NCBI GenBank assembly: GCA_011032825.1
Contig: JAADJZ010000003.1
Span: 1,860,001 to 1,924,000 of the forward strand
Length of the DNA: 64,000 bases
Source of the DNA: Massariosphaeria phaeospora
Lineage: Eukaryota; Ascomycota; Dothideomycetes; Pleosporales
Reading direction: 5' to 3'
This document shows positions 34,300 to 44,238 of the stretch, piece after piece; position 1 is the stretch's first letter; each line of letters starts with the position of its first letter. Under the pieces are notes generated by a model. It searched no databases, was not told the DNA's origin, and saw nothing but the letters and a program-made list of their open reading frames with translations. The position numbers were made by a program, and so were the translations under genes.

Positions 34300-37270
34300 A
34301 TCGCGAGAATTTGTAAAAAAAACTCTTAGCAAATAAGAGTTATATAGATACAACAAGTAGCGCTTTTAAACACAAGCAAATTGCAATTCAACCTCTTAAA
34401 AGAACAGAAAAAAAAGTTTAAAAACTTTTTTACTAAATACTAAACAGAGTTTAGAAGCTTTTTTGAAAAAAACGAAAAGCACAACTTAGTAAACTACTAA
34501 AAATAAAATCACAAGATTATTCTTAAAAAAGAAACAAAATTACAACTAAAACTAATGTACTCTCTAACTTACAACTAGTAGAAAAAATTAAAAAAGTACA
34601 TTTAAAAGAATATCTAGCGAGAATACATACAACTAAGTAAAAGCTTAATAGCATCGCTAATATTGTTTGTACTAAAGAAAAACGAAGAATTGAAACTATG
34701 TGTAAACTACTAACAGCTTAACAACGTTACACAAAAAAACAAATACTTACTACTACTTATTTAAAAGCTTATAAATTAACTTTAAAAAGTAAAATAAATT
34801 ACAAAACTTAACGTACAAAACGAATACTACTGCATTAAAATTGCAAAAGAGCACGAATAGTTAATAGCTTTTAAAACTTAATATAAACTCTATAAGTACT
34901 AGGTTATGCTATTTAAACTAACTAATGCCTTAGCTACGTTTTAAGCTCTAATTAACAAAGTACTATACAAATACTTAGACATTTTTGTTACAGCGTACTT
35001 AGATAACGTATTAATATACTCTAAAGAAACGCTCGAAGAACATTAAAAGCATGTTAAAAAAGTGCTATAGAAAATAAAGCAGTACTAGCTATTACTTTAC
35101 TCAAAAAAGTGTAAATTTCACGTTACAAAAACTAGCTATCTTAGATTTATTATTTCAAGAAAAAGTGTGTTAATAGACCCGAAGAAAATTCAAACTATAC
35201 AAAAATAGCTAACTTCTAAAATAGTAAAAAACGTGTAGTTTTTTTTAAAATTTGCTAACTTCTATTAAAAGTTTATTAAAAATTACTCTAAGACTACGAC
35301 ACTGCTCTTAAAAGTTACCAAAAAAAACAAAAAGTTTAAATAAATAGAAATACAAGAACAAGCGTTTTAAGAACTTAAGAAAAAGTTTATTACAATACTA
35401 ATGCTACAGATGCACAACTTAGAAAAAAAAACTTAAGTAGAAACTAATGCCTTAGACTATGCATTAAGAGCAATACTTTTGCAGCAATGCAACGATAGAA
35501 AATAGAAACTTGTATTCTACTATTCTAGAAAGTTTTTAAGAGTAGAACTCAACTACAACGTTTACAACAAAGAGCTATTAACAATAATAAACGCTTTTAA
35601 ACAATAGAAAGCATAGCTAAAAAGAGCAAGGCATTAAGTACAAGTGTACTTAGATTATTAGAACTTTACTAGCTTTACTACAACTAAGAAATTAAATAGA
35701 CAACAAGTTAAATAGGCCGAGTTTATAGCAGATTACAACATCAAGATTTACTATCGCAAAGAAACTAACAATAGAGCTGCAAACGCGCTTAGTTGAAAAT
35801 TAGATTTTATAAAAACTAACAAACTAGTTACGCACAACCTAGTATTACAACGGAACTTAAACAAAACTCTTAAATACAACTAACTACAATTAGCTAAAAT
35901 AGCTAAAGTTACAAGCATTAAAAAAAGAATGCACTAAGAATAAAGCAAAAACAACTAGCAAAGATAGATAGTTACAAACAACACTTAAGCTATATAGCTT
36001 ATTTAAAAATTACATACTTTACAAGCATATAAACACCTAGAAATTAACAAAATAGTTCAACAAATTTTAAACGAGTACTTAATACTCTACGTACAAAACA
36101 TAGTTTAAAAAGTAGTAAGCAACTATTTGAATTGTTTAAAGAACAAACTTAAAAGACACAAGCTTTATAGATTACTTTAATTGCTAGAACTACTCGCACG
36201 CTTATAAATTAGCGTTACAATAAACTTTATAGTAAAGCTTTTAAAATTGTTAAAACTCAAATTAGCACGGCTATGCGACTCGATCTTGGTAATCGTAAAT
36301 TAATTAACCAAAGAATTACATTTTGTACTAATAGAAAAGTTAATTACAGTAGAAGAAATAGCTTACGAGGTTACAAAAGCACTCGTTGCTAATTACAAAT
36401 TGCTAGAATAGTTTATTACTAATAGAAACAAACTGTTTACATTAAAGTTTTAGAATACGTTTCTAGCTTAGTTAGAAGTTGCAAAGAAGCTATTAACAAG
36501 CTTTTACTCGCAAACAAACAGCTAGACAAAACGAACAAACTAAACGCTAGAATAGTACTTACGAATGTACGCTAACAAGCTACAAAACAACTAGATTAAA
36601 CTTCTACTAACAGCGCAATTAGCTTACAACAGCACAAGGTTTACAACTATAAAATACTTGCTTTACTACGCAAATTATAAATATAAGCTAGTAGCTTATT
36701 AGAATCTAAAAGATATTAAAAGTATTTTGCTAGCAGCAAACGACAAGGCTTTTAAAATGCAAAAATTATACAACAAATTAAGCTAACAAATCGCTTAAAA
36801 GAACTTTACAACAGCTAAGTTAGCAAACAAGAAAAAGCTTAAAAAACTAACTTTTAAAAAGAAGAATAAAGTTTTTCTTTTACAAAAAAACCTAAAAACT
36901 AAACAACTATGCAACAAGTTAAACAACTTTCAAATAAAACTATTTAAAATTCTAAAAGTTAAAGGACTTGTATTATTTAAACTATAGCTACTTACAAGCA
37001 TGCGCATACACTTAGTTTTTTACAAATTACTTTTAAAACTAGCACTACTAAACGCCGAAGTAGCAACTAATATTAAACTCAAAAACGAAAAGTACGAAGT
37101 TGAAGAAGTTAAGGACCTACAAAAGTTTAAACGTTAGTGAAAATACTTAGTTAAATAGCAAAAATAGCTAGAAAGCTAGAATATATAGAAACTAATGCAG
37201 AATTTTACGAACTGCAAGGAACTAGTACAAAAGTATTACTAGCAAAATTTAAAAGCAAAGAATCCAAGTT
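34300..37270 (+). mobile_element. Ty3/gypsy chromovirus-type retrotransposon C, decayed
   Basis: Plus-strand domains are in order. Reverse transcriptase at about 34,640-35,060 reads KNEELKLCVNY, QLNNVTQKNKYLL and AYLDNVLIYSKETLEEH (YLDN instead of YxDD). RNase H at about 35,430-35,820 is the clearest domain, with YYSRKFLRVELNYNVYNKEL, then FTTTKKLNRQQVK and a NRAANALS end. Integrase remnants follow to about 36,700. A chromodomain at about 37,080-37,250 reads EKYEVEEVKDLQKFKR, then KYLVK. It is a different lineage from element B by its sequence. Stops are mostly TAG at expected Trp or Gln sites. The ends are not defined; a possible 3' LTR end (TTTTGATAACA) lies near 38,505. Confidence 0.85.
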
Positions 37271-38589
37271 CTCTAAAAAAGCAAAAAAGTTAAAAAAAAA
37301 AAAGCGAGTAGAGAAGAGTTAGTCTGTAACTAGCTTAAGTTAGCTAAAAGCAATTCGAGTAGCAGCGCTGCAGCGGTATAGGACTATTAGTAGAAGCTAT
37401 ACTTTTAAAATTGAAAAAAGCGCTCGACTGCGCTTTTTTAAGACGTTTTATTTTTTTAATCGTTGCTAGCTTACGAGCAAACAACTTTTTCTTTTTACTA
37501 ACAGCTACGTTAACTTAAGCCTAAAGCTTTAAGACACGCTAACAAATTTTAAGCTTTTAAAACTCTACTGCAAAAAGCTTTTAACGTAGAAACCGCTGTT
37601 TCTTAGCAACAGCAGCAAACTTTTTTTTAGAAAAAAAAAAACTGCACACTAAGCTAGAAGAAATACAGTTTAAACAAGTTTCTTTAAGCGAGAAAAAATA
37701 CTTTAGACTTTTTAATAAACAGCAACGGTAAGACTTTGCTACAAAGTAATTTATTGCATAGATACGCGCAAGACAAGCGTGCTTACAAATAGTTAACTTC
37801 GCAAAAAAAAATACAAAAACTTTAAGCATAGTTAAACTTTGGAACTTAAAAAAATACAAAAAAAAGTTACAACACGATAGAAATTGAGGTTAACTTACTT
37901 TTATACAAAAAAGCACTTTTAATGTAAAGCGCAAAAAGAACTAGCACAGCACAGCAAAACAGCTATTAAAACGATATTCTTAAAAAAAAAGATAATGTTA
38001 CAAATAGAAACAATACTAGGTATTGTAAACTAAGCAACGACGTAGAAAAGTTGTTAAAGCTTGCAAGTTTGCAAAACAAAAGTACAGCAACGCGCAAAGC
38101 AAAATTAAGTTAGTAAAAGTTACGTAATGCGCTACGAGTGCTACAAAGCTTTAGCACGTAGCATACTAAGCAGCGGTTGCTACGAGCGCTACGAGTGCTA
38201 CGACGTAGCAAAACGTAGCAAGCAAAGCAAAATGCTTTTAGCAAAGAATTAAAGAACTATATAGATTAGTAGAATTTTTTTAATAATTTATATTCTTTGT
38301 AGTTAACTCTTTTAAGTACATTTTATACATAGATTAAATTTATAAGCAACAGATTGTTACTTTGTTATTCTATTCAAGATAGAATTGAGATTGTTTTTTT
38401 GTTGTTATTAAGCCTTTCGAACATAGAACAATTTCTTAAGCGGAATCTTCGAGTTCGATCGTAATTACCTTTGGTAAAAGAACACTTTTGATAACACTTA
38501 GCTAGAAGTTAGCGAAGCAATTTTATGCGAAATTGCTCTAACTAAAGTTTAGCAACTAAAGTATTCTATTAGGTATTCGCTTATTATAG
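37271..38589. other. A+T-rich DNA, 3' part of retrotransposon C and flank
   Basis: A 92-codon minus frame at 37,581-37,859 is judged a chance frame. Near 38,105-38,230 are several GCTACGAGTGCTACGA-like repeats. A sequence ending TTTGATAACA at about 38,505 may be an LTR end. The next 80 or so bases (38,508-38,590) are the second copy of the short direct repeat seen at 9,433-9,525. Confidence 0.45.
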
Positions 38590-39297
38590 CTATAACTACT
38601 TCGCTTAAGCGTTATACCTAGTATATACTACTTAACTACTATAATAACTAATAATACTTTTTAATATTTTTCTATATAGCTACTATTTAGTATTTATTAA
38701 AATTTTATAGCGTGTAGCTTAATATTACAGCTAGTATAAAAGTTAGAAAGTTACTAATATTTCTATACTTCTAAAGTAAAAATATTTATATGTAGCTTAT
38801 ATAATCTACTATAAAACTATTAAGTACTCTAGTATAAAATCTAATCTAGCTATATTAAGTTTAAAAAGTAATAAATACTTCTAAGTATAAACAATAATAT
38901 TATTTTAAACTACTTAACTTTGTATATAGAATCTAACTCTATTTACTAGCTTTAGATCTAAGCTGCACGCTATAAAATTTATATAAAATAATAACTTAGA
39001 GTGTATAATAAATTAGTAGAAAGTTTTACTATTTATTGTAGTAATAGAGTACTAGAAGTAGAAGTTAGAAGCTAAGCGAATTTCTATATATTTAAACTTT
39101 AATAACTTTAGCTATACTAGTTCTATTTAAGAAATATATAGTAGGTTTTAAAGCGCTAGTTTAGAGCTTTAAAATAGTATAAAGATTATCTAGATAGCTC
39201 TATTTTTAGTAAAGTTATTAAGTTTTAAACCTAAGAATTTAATGCTAAGAGATTTCTAGCTACTTAGTAATATTAGCTACTTAGTAATCGTTTACGT
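38590..39297 (-). repeat. Body and right arm of the split palindromic element
   Basis: The terminal about 150 bp (39,150-39,297) is the inverted partner of 9,103-9,252 and ends ACGT followed by TA (39298-39299). Internally, stretches resemble the foldback element at 57,075-57,984: for example CGCTTAAGCGTTATACCTAG here against CGCTTAAGCTCTATACCTAG there, and a similar central TAGATCTAAGCTGCACGCTA region. I infer a second member of that foldback family, with most of its left arm displaced by about 29 kb. Confidence 0.6.
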
Positions 39298-39322
39298 TAT
39301 TACTATAATATTTTTTATAGTA

Positions 39323-41166
39323 ACGTGTTTCATTAGTAAGTCGGCTACCTTAGTGAGTTGGCTACTAAACACCGGCGCGGCGACTGCGCGGCAACAACAC
39401 GTAATGTTTCAACAACACAACGCGCAAAGTACCTATACTAAAGGCAATATATATATCGCTATCTCTAATATTCAATCTAAGCAGATTCAAAGCAAAAGGC
39501 GCGCTGCTGCAGTTCACAAAGTCTCTCGATCAACGATCCAAGACCGACGCGCTAGGAAACGCCCTCGACGCAACTGCGAGCCAAAATCAAAGCGCTTTAC
39601 AAAACTAGAAGAGGAGGCGATTGTGCAGCGTATACTCAACAAATTCCTACGAGGTCTACTGCTCTCGAAGGCACACATACAAGATATAGCAGATAGACTG
39701 CTAGAAAAGCGCGGATGCAACCCTACTAGCAAGTGCTAGGTTGATAAGTTTATCAAGCGTACTCCTAAGCTGCGAACGCGATAGAGCCGTTCGTACGATC
39801 GCCAGCGAGCTGCTTGCAAAGACCTAGCAGTTATCGAGCCCTAGTTTAGCTTAGTTCAATCGGTGAAAGCGAAGTACAGTATCCTTAATAAGAATACCTG
39901 GAACTTTAATGAATTAAGCTTCTTAATAGGCAAGATTACGTCTTAGCTTGTAGTAACAGGCTTAGATAAGCCTGGGAAAGCAAAGAAACTACAGCCTAGC
40001 GATCGCGAATAGACTACTCTAATACAAGCTGTTAGCGCGACGAGAAAGCGCATTCTACTCTTTATTATCTTCGCTGGCAAGGTCCTAATCTCTACCTAGT
40101 TTGAGCTAGGAATACTACGCGACTAGGTTATCCAAGTTAGTCTAAATAGCTAGACGAGCAACGATCTTGGGGTTGACTAGCTTAAACACTTTAATACGCA
40201 TGCAAAGTCTGTAGGAGCGTACAGGCTACTTATTATTAACAGCTACAAGAGCTATTGCTCGCTTACTTTCTAAGACTACTGCAAGGAGAACAAGATTATT
40301 GCTCTTTGCATGCTATCTTACTTATCGCACTTGCTGCAGCCTCTCGACGTCGCCTGCTTCGCGCCGCTAAAGCGCTCTTATAGCAATAGTATCTTAGCTT
40401 TGGCGCGCAACTACATCCACTACATTAGCAAAGAAACTTTCTTACTAGCCTTTAAAGCTGCCTACGAGCATACATTTACTAAAGAGAACGCTCGCGCAGG
40501 GTTTAGAGGCGCTAGATTAGTTCTATTTGACCTAGATACAGTGTTATCGAAGCTTGATGTAAAGTTGCGCACGCTAACTCCGCCACAGCGCGACGACGCC
40601 GCATGGGAAGCGAAGACGCCGCGCAACGCAAAAGAGCTAGAAGCTCAGACTACGCTTATTTGACAGAGAATGCAAAAGCGCTTAGGTTCCTCAGCGAGCT
40701 CTCTTGACGAGCAGGTACAACAGCTAAGTAAAGGCGCGCAGCAGATAGCGCATAATATAGTGTTGCTGCAAGAAGAACAGGCGCGTATGCGAAGCGCAAT
40801 TGAAAAGCTTACAAAGCGCAAGACCCGTAAAAGGCAATACGTACAGGTTAAAAAGACTCTAACAGTTAGTAAAGTATTTAACTTAATTGCTGCAAAGAAG
40901 GGTAGTAGTCGTGAGAACGGCGAGACGCCTGCGAAGAGAGTGCGCGCAGAGAAGCGCTGCGGCCGTTGCAGCGAGATTAGGCATAATTCCCGCACCTGTA
41001 AGGTAAAAATAAAGGATGTAGATAGTAGTACTGCTTCTGAATAATATTATTCTATTGCGTATAGTATAGTAATTTGTTGTAGTGTTGCACTACGTCGCTG
41101 CGCGTGCGCGACGCTAGGGTTTAGTAGCCGACTTACTAAAGTGGCCGACTTACTAATGAAACACGT
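39323..41166 (+). mobile_element. Fot1/pogo-like DNA transposon copy 4 (1,844 bp), least decayed
   Basis: TIRs of about 50 bp begin ACGTGTTTCATTAGTAAGTC on the left and are matched, inverted, up to 41166 with about five differences. TA lies on each side (39321-39322, 41167-41168). Each TIR holds two versions of the unit TTAGTAAGTCGGCTAC. The interior is clearly richer in G+C than the flanking decayed DNA, so this is probably the most recent arrival of the pogo copies, or the least mutated. One transposase frame spans nearly all of it. Confidence 0.95.
39404..41044 (+). pseudogene. Fot1/pogo transposase pseudogene with eleven in-frame stops, no frameshift
   Basis: One frame of 547 codons runs from ATG 39404 to the TAA at 41042-41044. 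Order: N-terminal helix-turn-helix/CENP-B-like DNA-binding region (VSRSTIQDRRARKRPRR, then EEEAIVQRILNKF), DDE catalytic domain, basic coiled region (QVQQLSKGAQQIAHNIVLLQ) and a C-terminal CCHC zinc knuckle (CGRCSEIRHNSRTC, spacing C-x2-C-x4-H-x4-C). Inside are nine TAG, one TAA and one TGA. All can come from Trp, Gln or Arg codons by one transition. Two of the three expected catalytic Asp are Asn (AAT 39908-39910 in FNELSF, AAC 40238-40240 in INSYKSY); the third (GAC 40346-40348 in LLQPLDV) is kept. The protein cannot be active. Confidence 0.93.
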
Positions 41167-41168
41167 TA

Positions 41169-42042
41169 CGTTCTTTATACTAATAAATATTCTTTATATA
41201 CTTATACTTTCTAGGCTTTTTTTTATAATATCTACTACTACTAGTTATAACTTTTATAAAAATATACTACTACTACTTTACTTCTTTTACTAAGACTTTA
41301 CTTATAGCTTTACTACAACTAGCTACTTTTTTAGTACTTATTTTTACTACTACCTCTACTACTTTATATAAGAAAATAATAAACTAGAAATACGCGCTAA
41401 ACTTATTAAAGTATTTTAAAAGCTAAAGAATTTTATAAAAAAATAGATAGCTGCGCAAAAAATTAGCATAGTAGAGAATAAAATAATTTAATACTTTATA
41501 GATAAAGCTTTCGCTTAGATAGCTCTACTAATTTATTAATAGCCTAGCTTCTAGCTCTTTTAAATGTGCTTATCGATAAGTAGAGAAAGAAACTAACTAG
41601 CTATTCTAACAACCGAGGCTCGTGGCTCTATAATTATTCAGTTATTAGATACGTAATTGTCTAGAGAACTCGTTTCAAAATCAGTACCTAGGGCTGTTAT
41701 CTCGAGCATCTTCATCCAACGAATGTGTCCAGCGGCTAGTGAAAGTAAGTGTATAACCAAATATTCTACTAACAAACAGAGCGGGTATAGTCAGGGTGTT
41801 ACCGAGGCATATGCCCGCGGGAACCGGAACTGTTCCGCTCATGCTTGGATGCCGACGCAACTCTCAGCTCCATCCTAAAACACACACAGGCCCGCCATGA
41901 AGGTTCCGAAGCATCCATTCTTCCAGACTGCTCGCTCGACATTCGGTGGCAGTACAGCTGAGCGTGTCTTTGGTCGCATCGAATTTTGTGCGTAGTTAGG
42001 TGTAGCTGCGCAAGCTTCAAGCTTCAAGCATTCATATTCGCT
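41169..42042. other. A+T-rich edge then promoter of the CoA-transferase gene
   Basis: Until about 41,590 it is TACTAC-rich decayed DNA without frames of note. It turns abruptly to balanced composition near 41,600. Short open frames at 41,657-41,878 and 41,799-42,020 overlap each other on opposite strands and show no motif, so I do not call them genes. Confidence 0.6.
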
Positions 42043-43695
42043 ATGCCGTCAATATCCACTATACTCCGGACAACATCATACCTGTCGCGGAGTACGACAA
42101 AGGTAATTTCTTCTCAGACTGCTCTTCAGGTCTCAATCCGCTCATACTCTATAGACATATTTCAATCTCGCTCGAAGCTTCTCCACCAGCTACCGCCGCA
42201 ATGCAATCAACAAGGTCTACTCTTCACCCGAAGCCGCCATATCCGACCTCAAGTCAGATTCGACGCTCCTCTGCGGCGGCTTCGGTCTCTCCGGCGTACC
42301 AGATACTCTCATCAACCAAGTAAAAGCAACACCAAGCATTACCGGTCTGACCGCCGTGTCAAACAATGCAGGCGTCGTCGGCGGTGGTCTCGGTTTACTC
42401 CTTGAGAGCAAGCAAGTCAAGAGGATGATCGCATCGTACGTCGGCGAAAACAAAGTCCTCGAACAGATGTATCTTTCCGGGGAACTTGAGCTCGAGCTCA
42501 CACCGCAAGGTACACTCGCAGAGCGGTGTCGAGCAGGCGGTGCCGGGATCCCCGCGTTCTACACACCAGCAGCAGTCGGCACCGTTGTTCAGACCGGCGA
42601 ACTTGCAATAAGACACAACAAAGACGGGTCCGTAGCTCAGTACTCGACTCCCCGAGACGTAAAGGTTTTCGATGGGAAGAGCTGTGTTATGGAAGAAGCC
42701 ATCAAGGGTGACTACGCCTTCGTCAAAGCCTACAAAGCCGATCGCCTCGGAAACGTGCAATTTCGCTTTTCTGCGCAGAACTTCAACGGCGCCATGGCGC
42801 GCAACGCAAAAATCACAATCGTGGAGGCTGAGCACATCGTTGACGTGGGCGAGATACCTCCCAACTCGATCCACGTTCCGGGCATCTATGTCGACCGTGT
42901 AATCCAAAGCACTACCTCCAAAAACATTGAAAAAGTCATCAATGCAAAGGATCCCAAAGACGCCTTGGGGTCCGGTGATGCGGCAGGAAAACGCGAACGT
43001 ATTGTCCGCCGAGCCGCAAAGGAGTTCAAGAACGGCATGTACGCGAACCTCGGAATCGGAATGCCTATGCTGGCCCCTTCTTTTGTCGACCCGTCCGTCG
43101 AAGTGCAATTGCAATCCGAAAACGGGATCCTAGGCCTAGGACCATATCCGCAGAAGGGCGCAGAGGACCCGGACCTCATCAACGCGGGCAAGGAGACTGT
43201 GACGCTCCTCCCCGGCGCATCATGCTTCGGCTCAGAGGAGTCCTTCGGCATGATTCGTGCTGGTAAAATCAACCTCACCATCCTCGGCGCCATGCAAGTT
43301 TCCGCGCGTGGCGATCTGGCGAATTGGATGTTGCCGGGCAAGGTGAAAGGGTTCGGCGGTGCTATGGACCTCGTGTCGAATCCGCAGGCCACCAAGGTCG
43401 TGGTGACAATGGAGCATACGGATAAAAAGGGGCGGCCGAAGATCTTGAAGCAGTGCGAGTTTCCGTTGACAGGCAAGGCATGTGTCAGTCGGATTATCAC
43501 GGATTTGGTAAGTCAGGCTGCTTCTACGAGCTAGACATATAGACTTGGCTGACATGACTGTAGTGTGTTTTTGATGTCGACTTCACAGAGGGCTTGACAT
43601 TGATTGAGCTCGCAGATGGCGTGACGGTGGACGAAGTACGATCGAAAACAGGGGCGGAGTTCAAAGTCGCTGACGAGGTAAAGCCGATGCTATGA
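42043..43695 (+). CDS. SCOT: Succinyl-CoA:3-ketoacid CoA transferase, mitochondrial
   Basis: Three exons: 42043-42102, 42155-43507 and 43564-43695 (514 aa). Intron 1 is 52 nt (GTAATT ... CTCTATAG) and intron 2 is 56 nt (GTAAGT ... ACTGTAG). The first acceptor is fixed by frame: it joins the start [20 protein letters not shown] to [20 protein letters not shown], giving a typical mitochondrial presequence. The N-terminal CoA-transferase domain has the signature [13 protein letters not shown]. The C-terminal domain has the active-site Glu in [13 protein letters not shown] (residue about 350) and ends VADEVKPML. Family role: transfers CoA from succinyl-CoA to acetoacetate, or to acetate in some fungal and protist homologues, in the mitochondrial matrix. 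Substrate choice cannot be read here. Family length is about 520 aa, so the gene is complete. It is the first gene beyond the 32-kb decayed block. Confidence 0.95.
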
Positions 43696-44238
43696 ATGCG
43701 TTCTCCAGTTCTTTCCTGCTATCTCCATTTGCCTTGATGAATACTACCGAAATTCTATTACATTATATTCTATCGAGATGTCAGCAGCTCCCCTCTGCAA
43801 GGTTCTAATTCAGACATTACCTGGTATCTAGATACAATAGAGGTTTGTAGAGCAAAGGTAACATTTACTTACGATTGAAATCTTGTATACTGCCAAGAGG
43901 ATTGTCTAAGGCCGTCTCGATCGGCAATGAATTATGGCAGCGGGTAACAGGGCATGGTCAGCAGCGCACCAGCAACAGATTATGCCAAGGGGGGTAACGT
44001 GTAAGTCCATACGACAAAGTATTTTGTACATCCTACGCGATATAGCTGATCTTCCACCCGTACGCCTCATAAACGCATCAACCCCTATCTAAACGCCTGG
44101 AAATGCCGTGCCCGCCGCAAGAGCAAGGTCATTGAAAGCCCAATATAGTGAAAAGATGTATGTTACAGAGCCCTTTCAGCTCGGCCCACTCCAGAAAACG
44201 CGTAAGAAACTCATGAAAAGAGACCTGCCTCATTTCGT
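43696..44238. other. Convergent intergenic region
   Basis: It separates the stop codons of two tail-to-tail genes (CoA transferase on plus, lectin on minus) and should contain both 3' UTRs. I see no further frame, repeat or RNA gene. Confidence 0.6.

Noticed and set aside
37581..37859. 92-codon minus-strand frame
   Set aside because: Lies in and downstream of gypsy C on the opposite strand, with Phe/Lys-rich composition; no domain.
41657..42020. Two overlapping short frames upstream of the CoA transferase
   Set aside because: On opposite strands, no motif, within the likely promoter.
42395..43114. 239-codon minus-strand frame within the CoA transferase gene
   Set aside because: Antisense shadow of a well-supported conserved gene; no recognisable protein.
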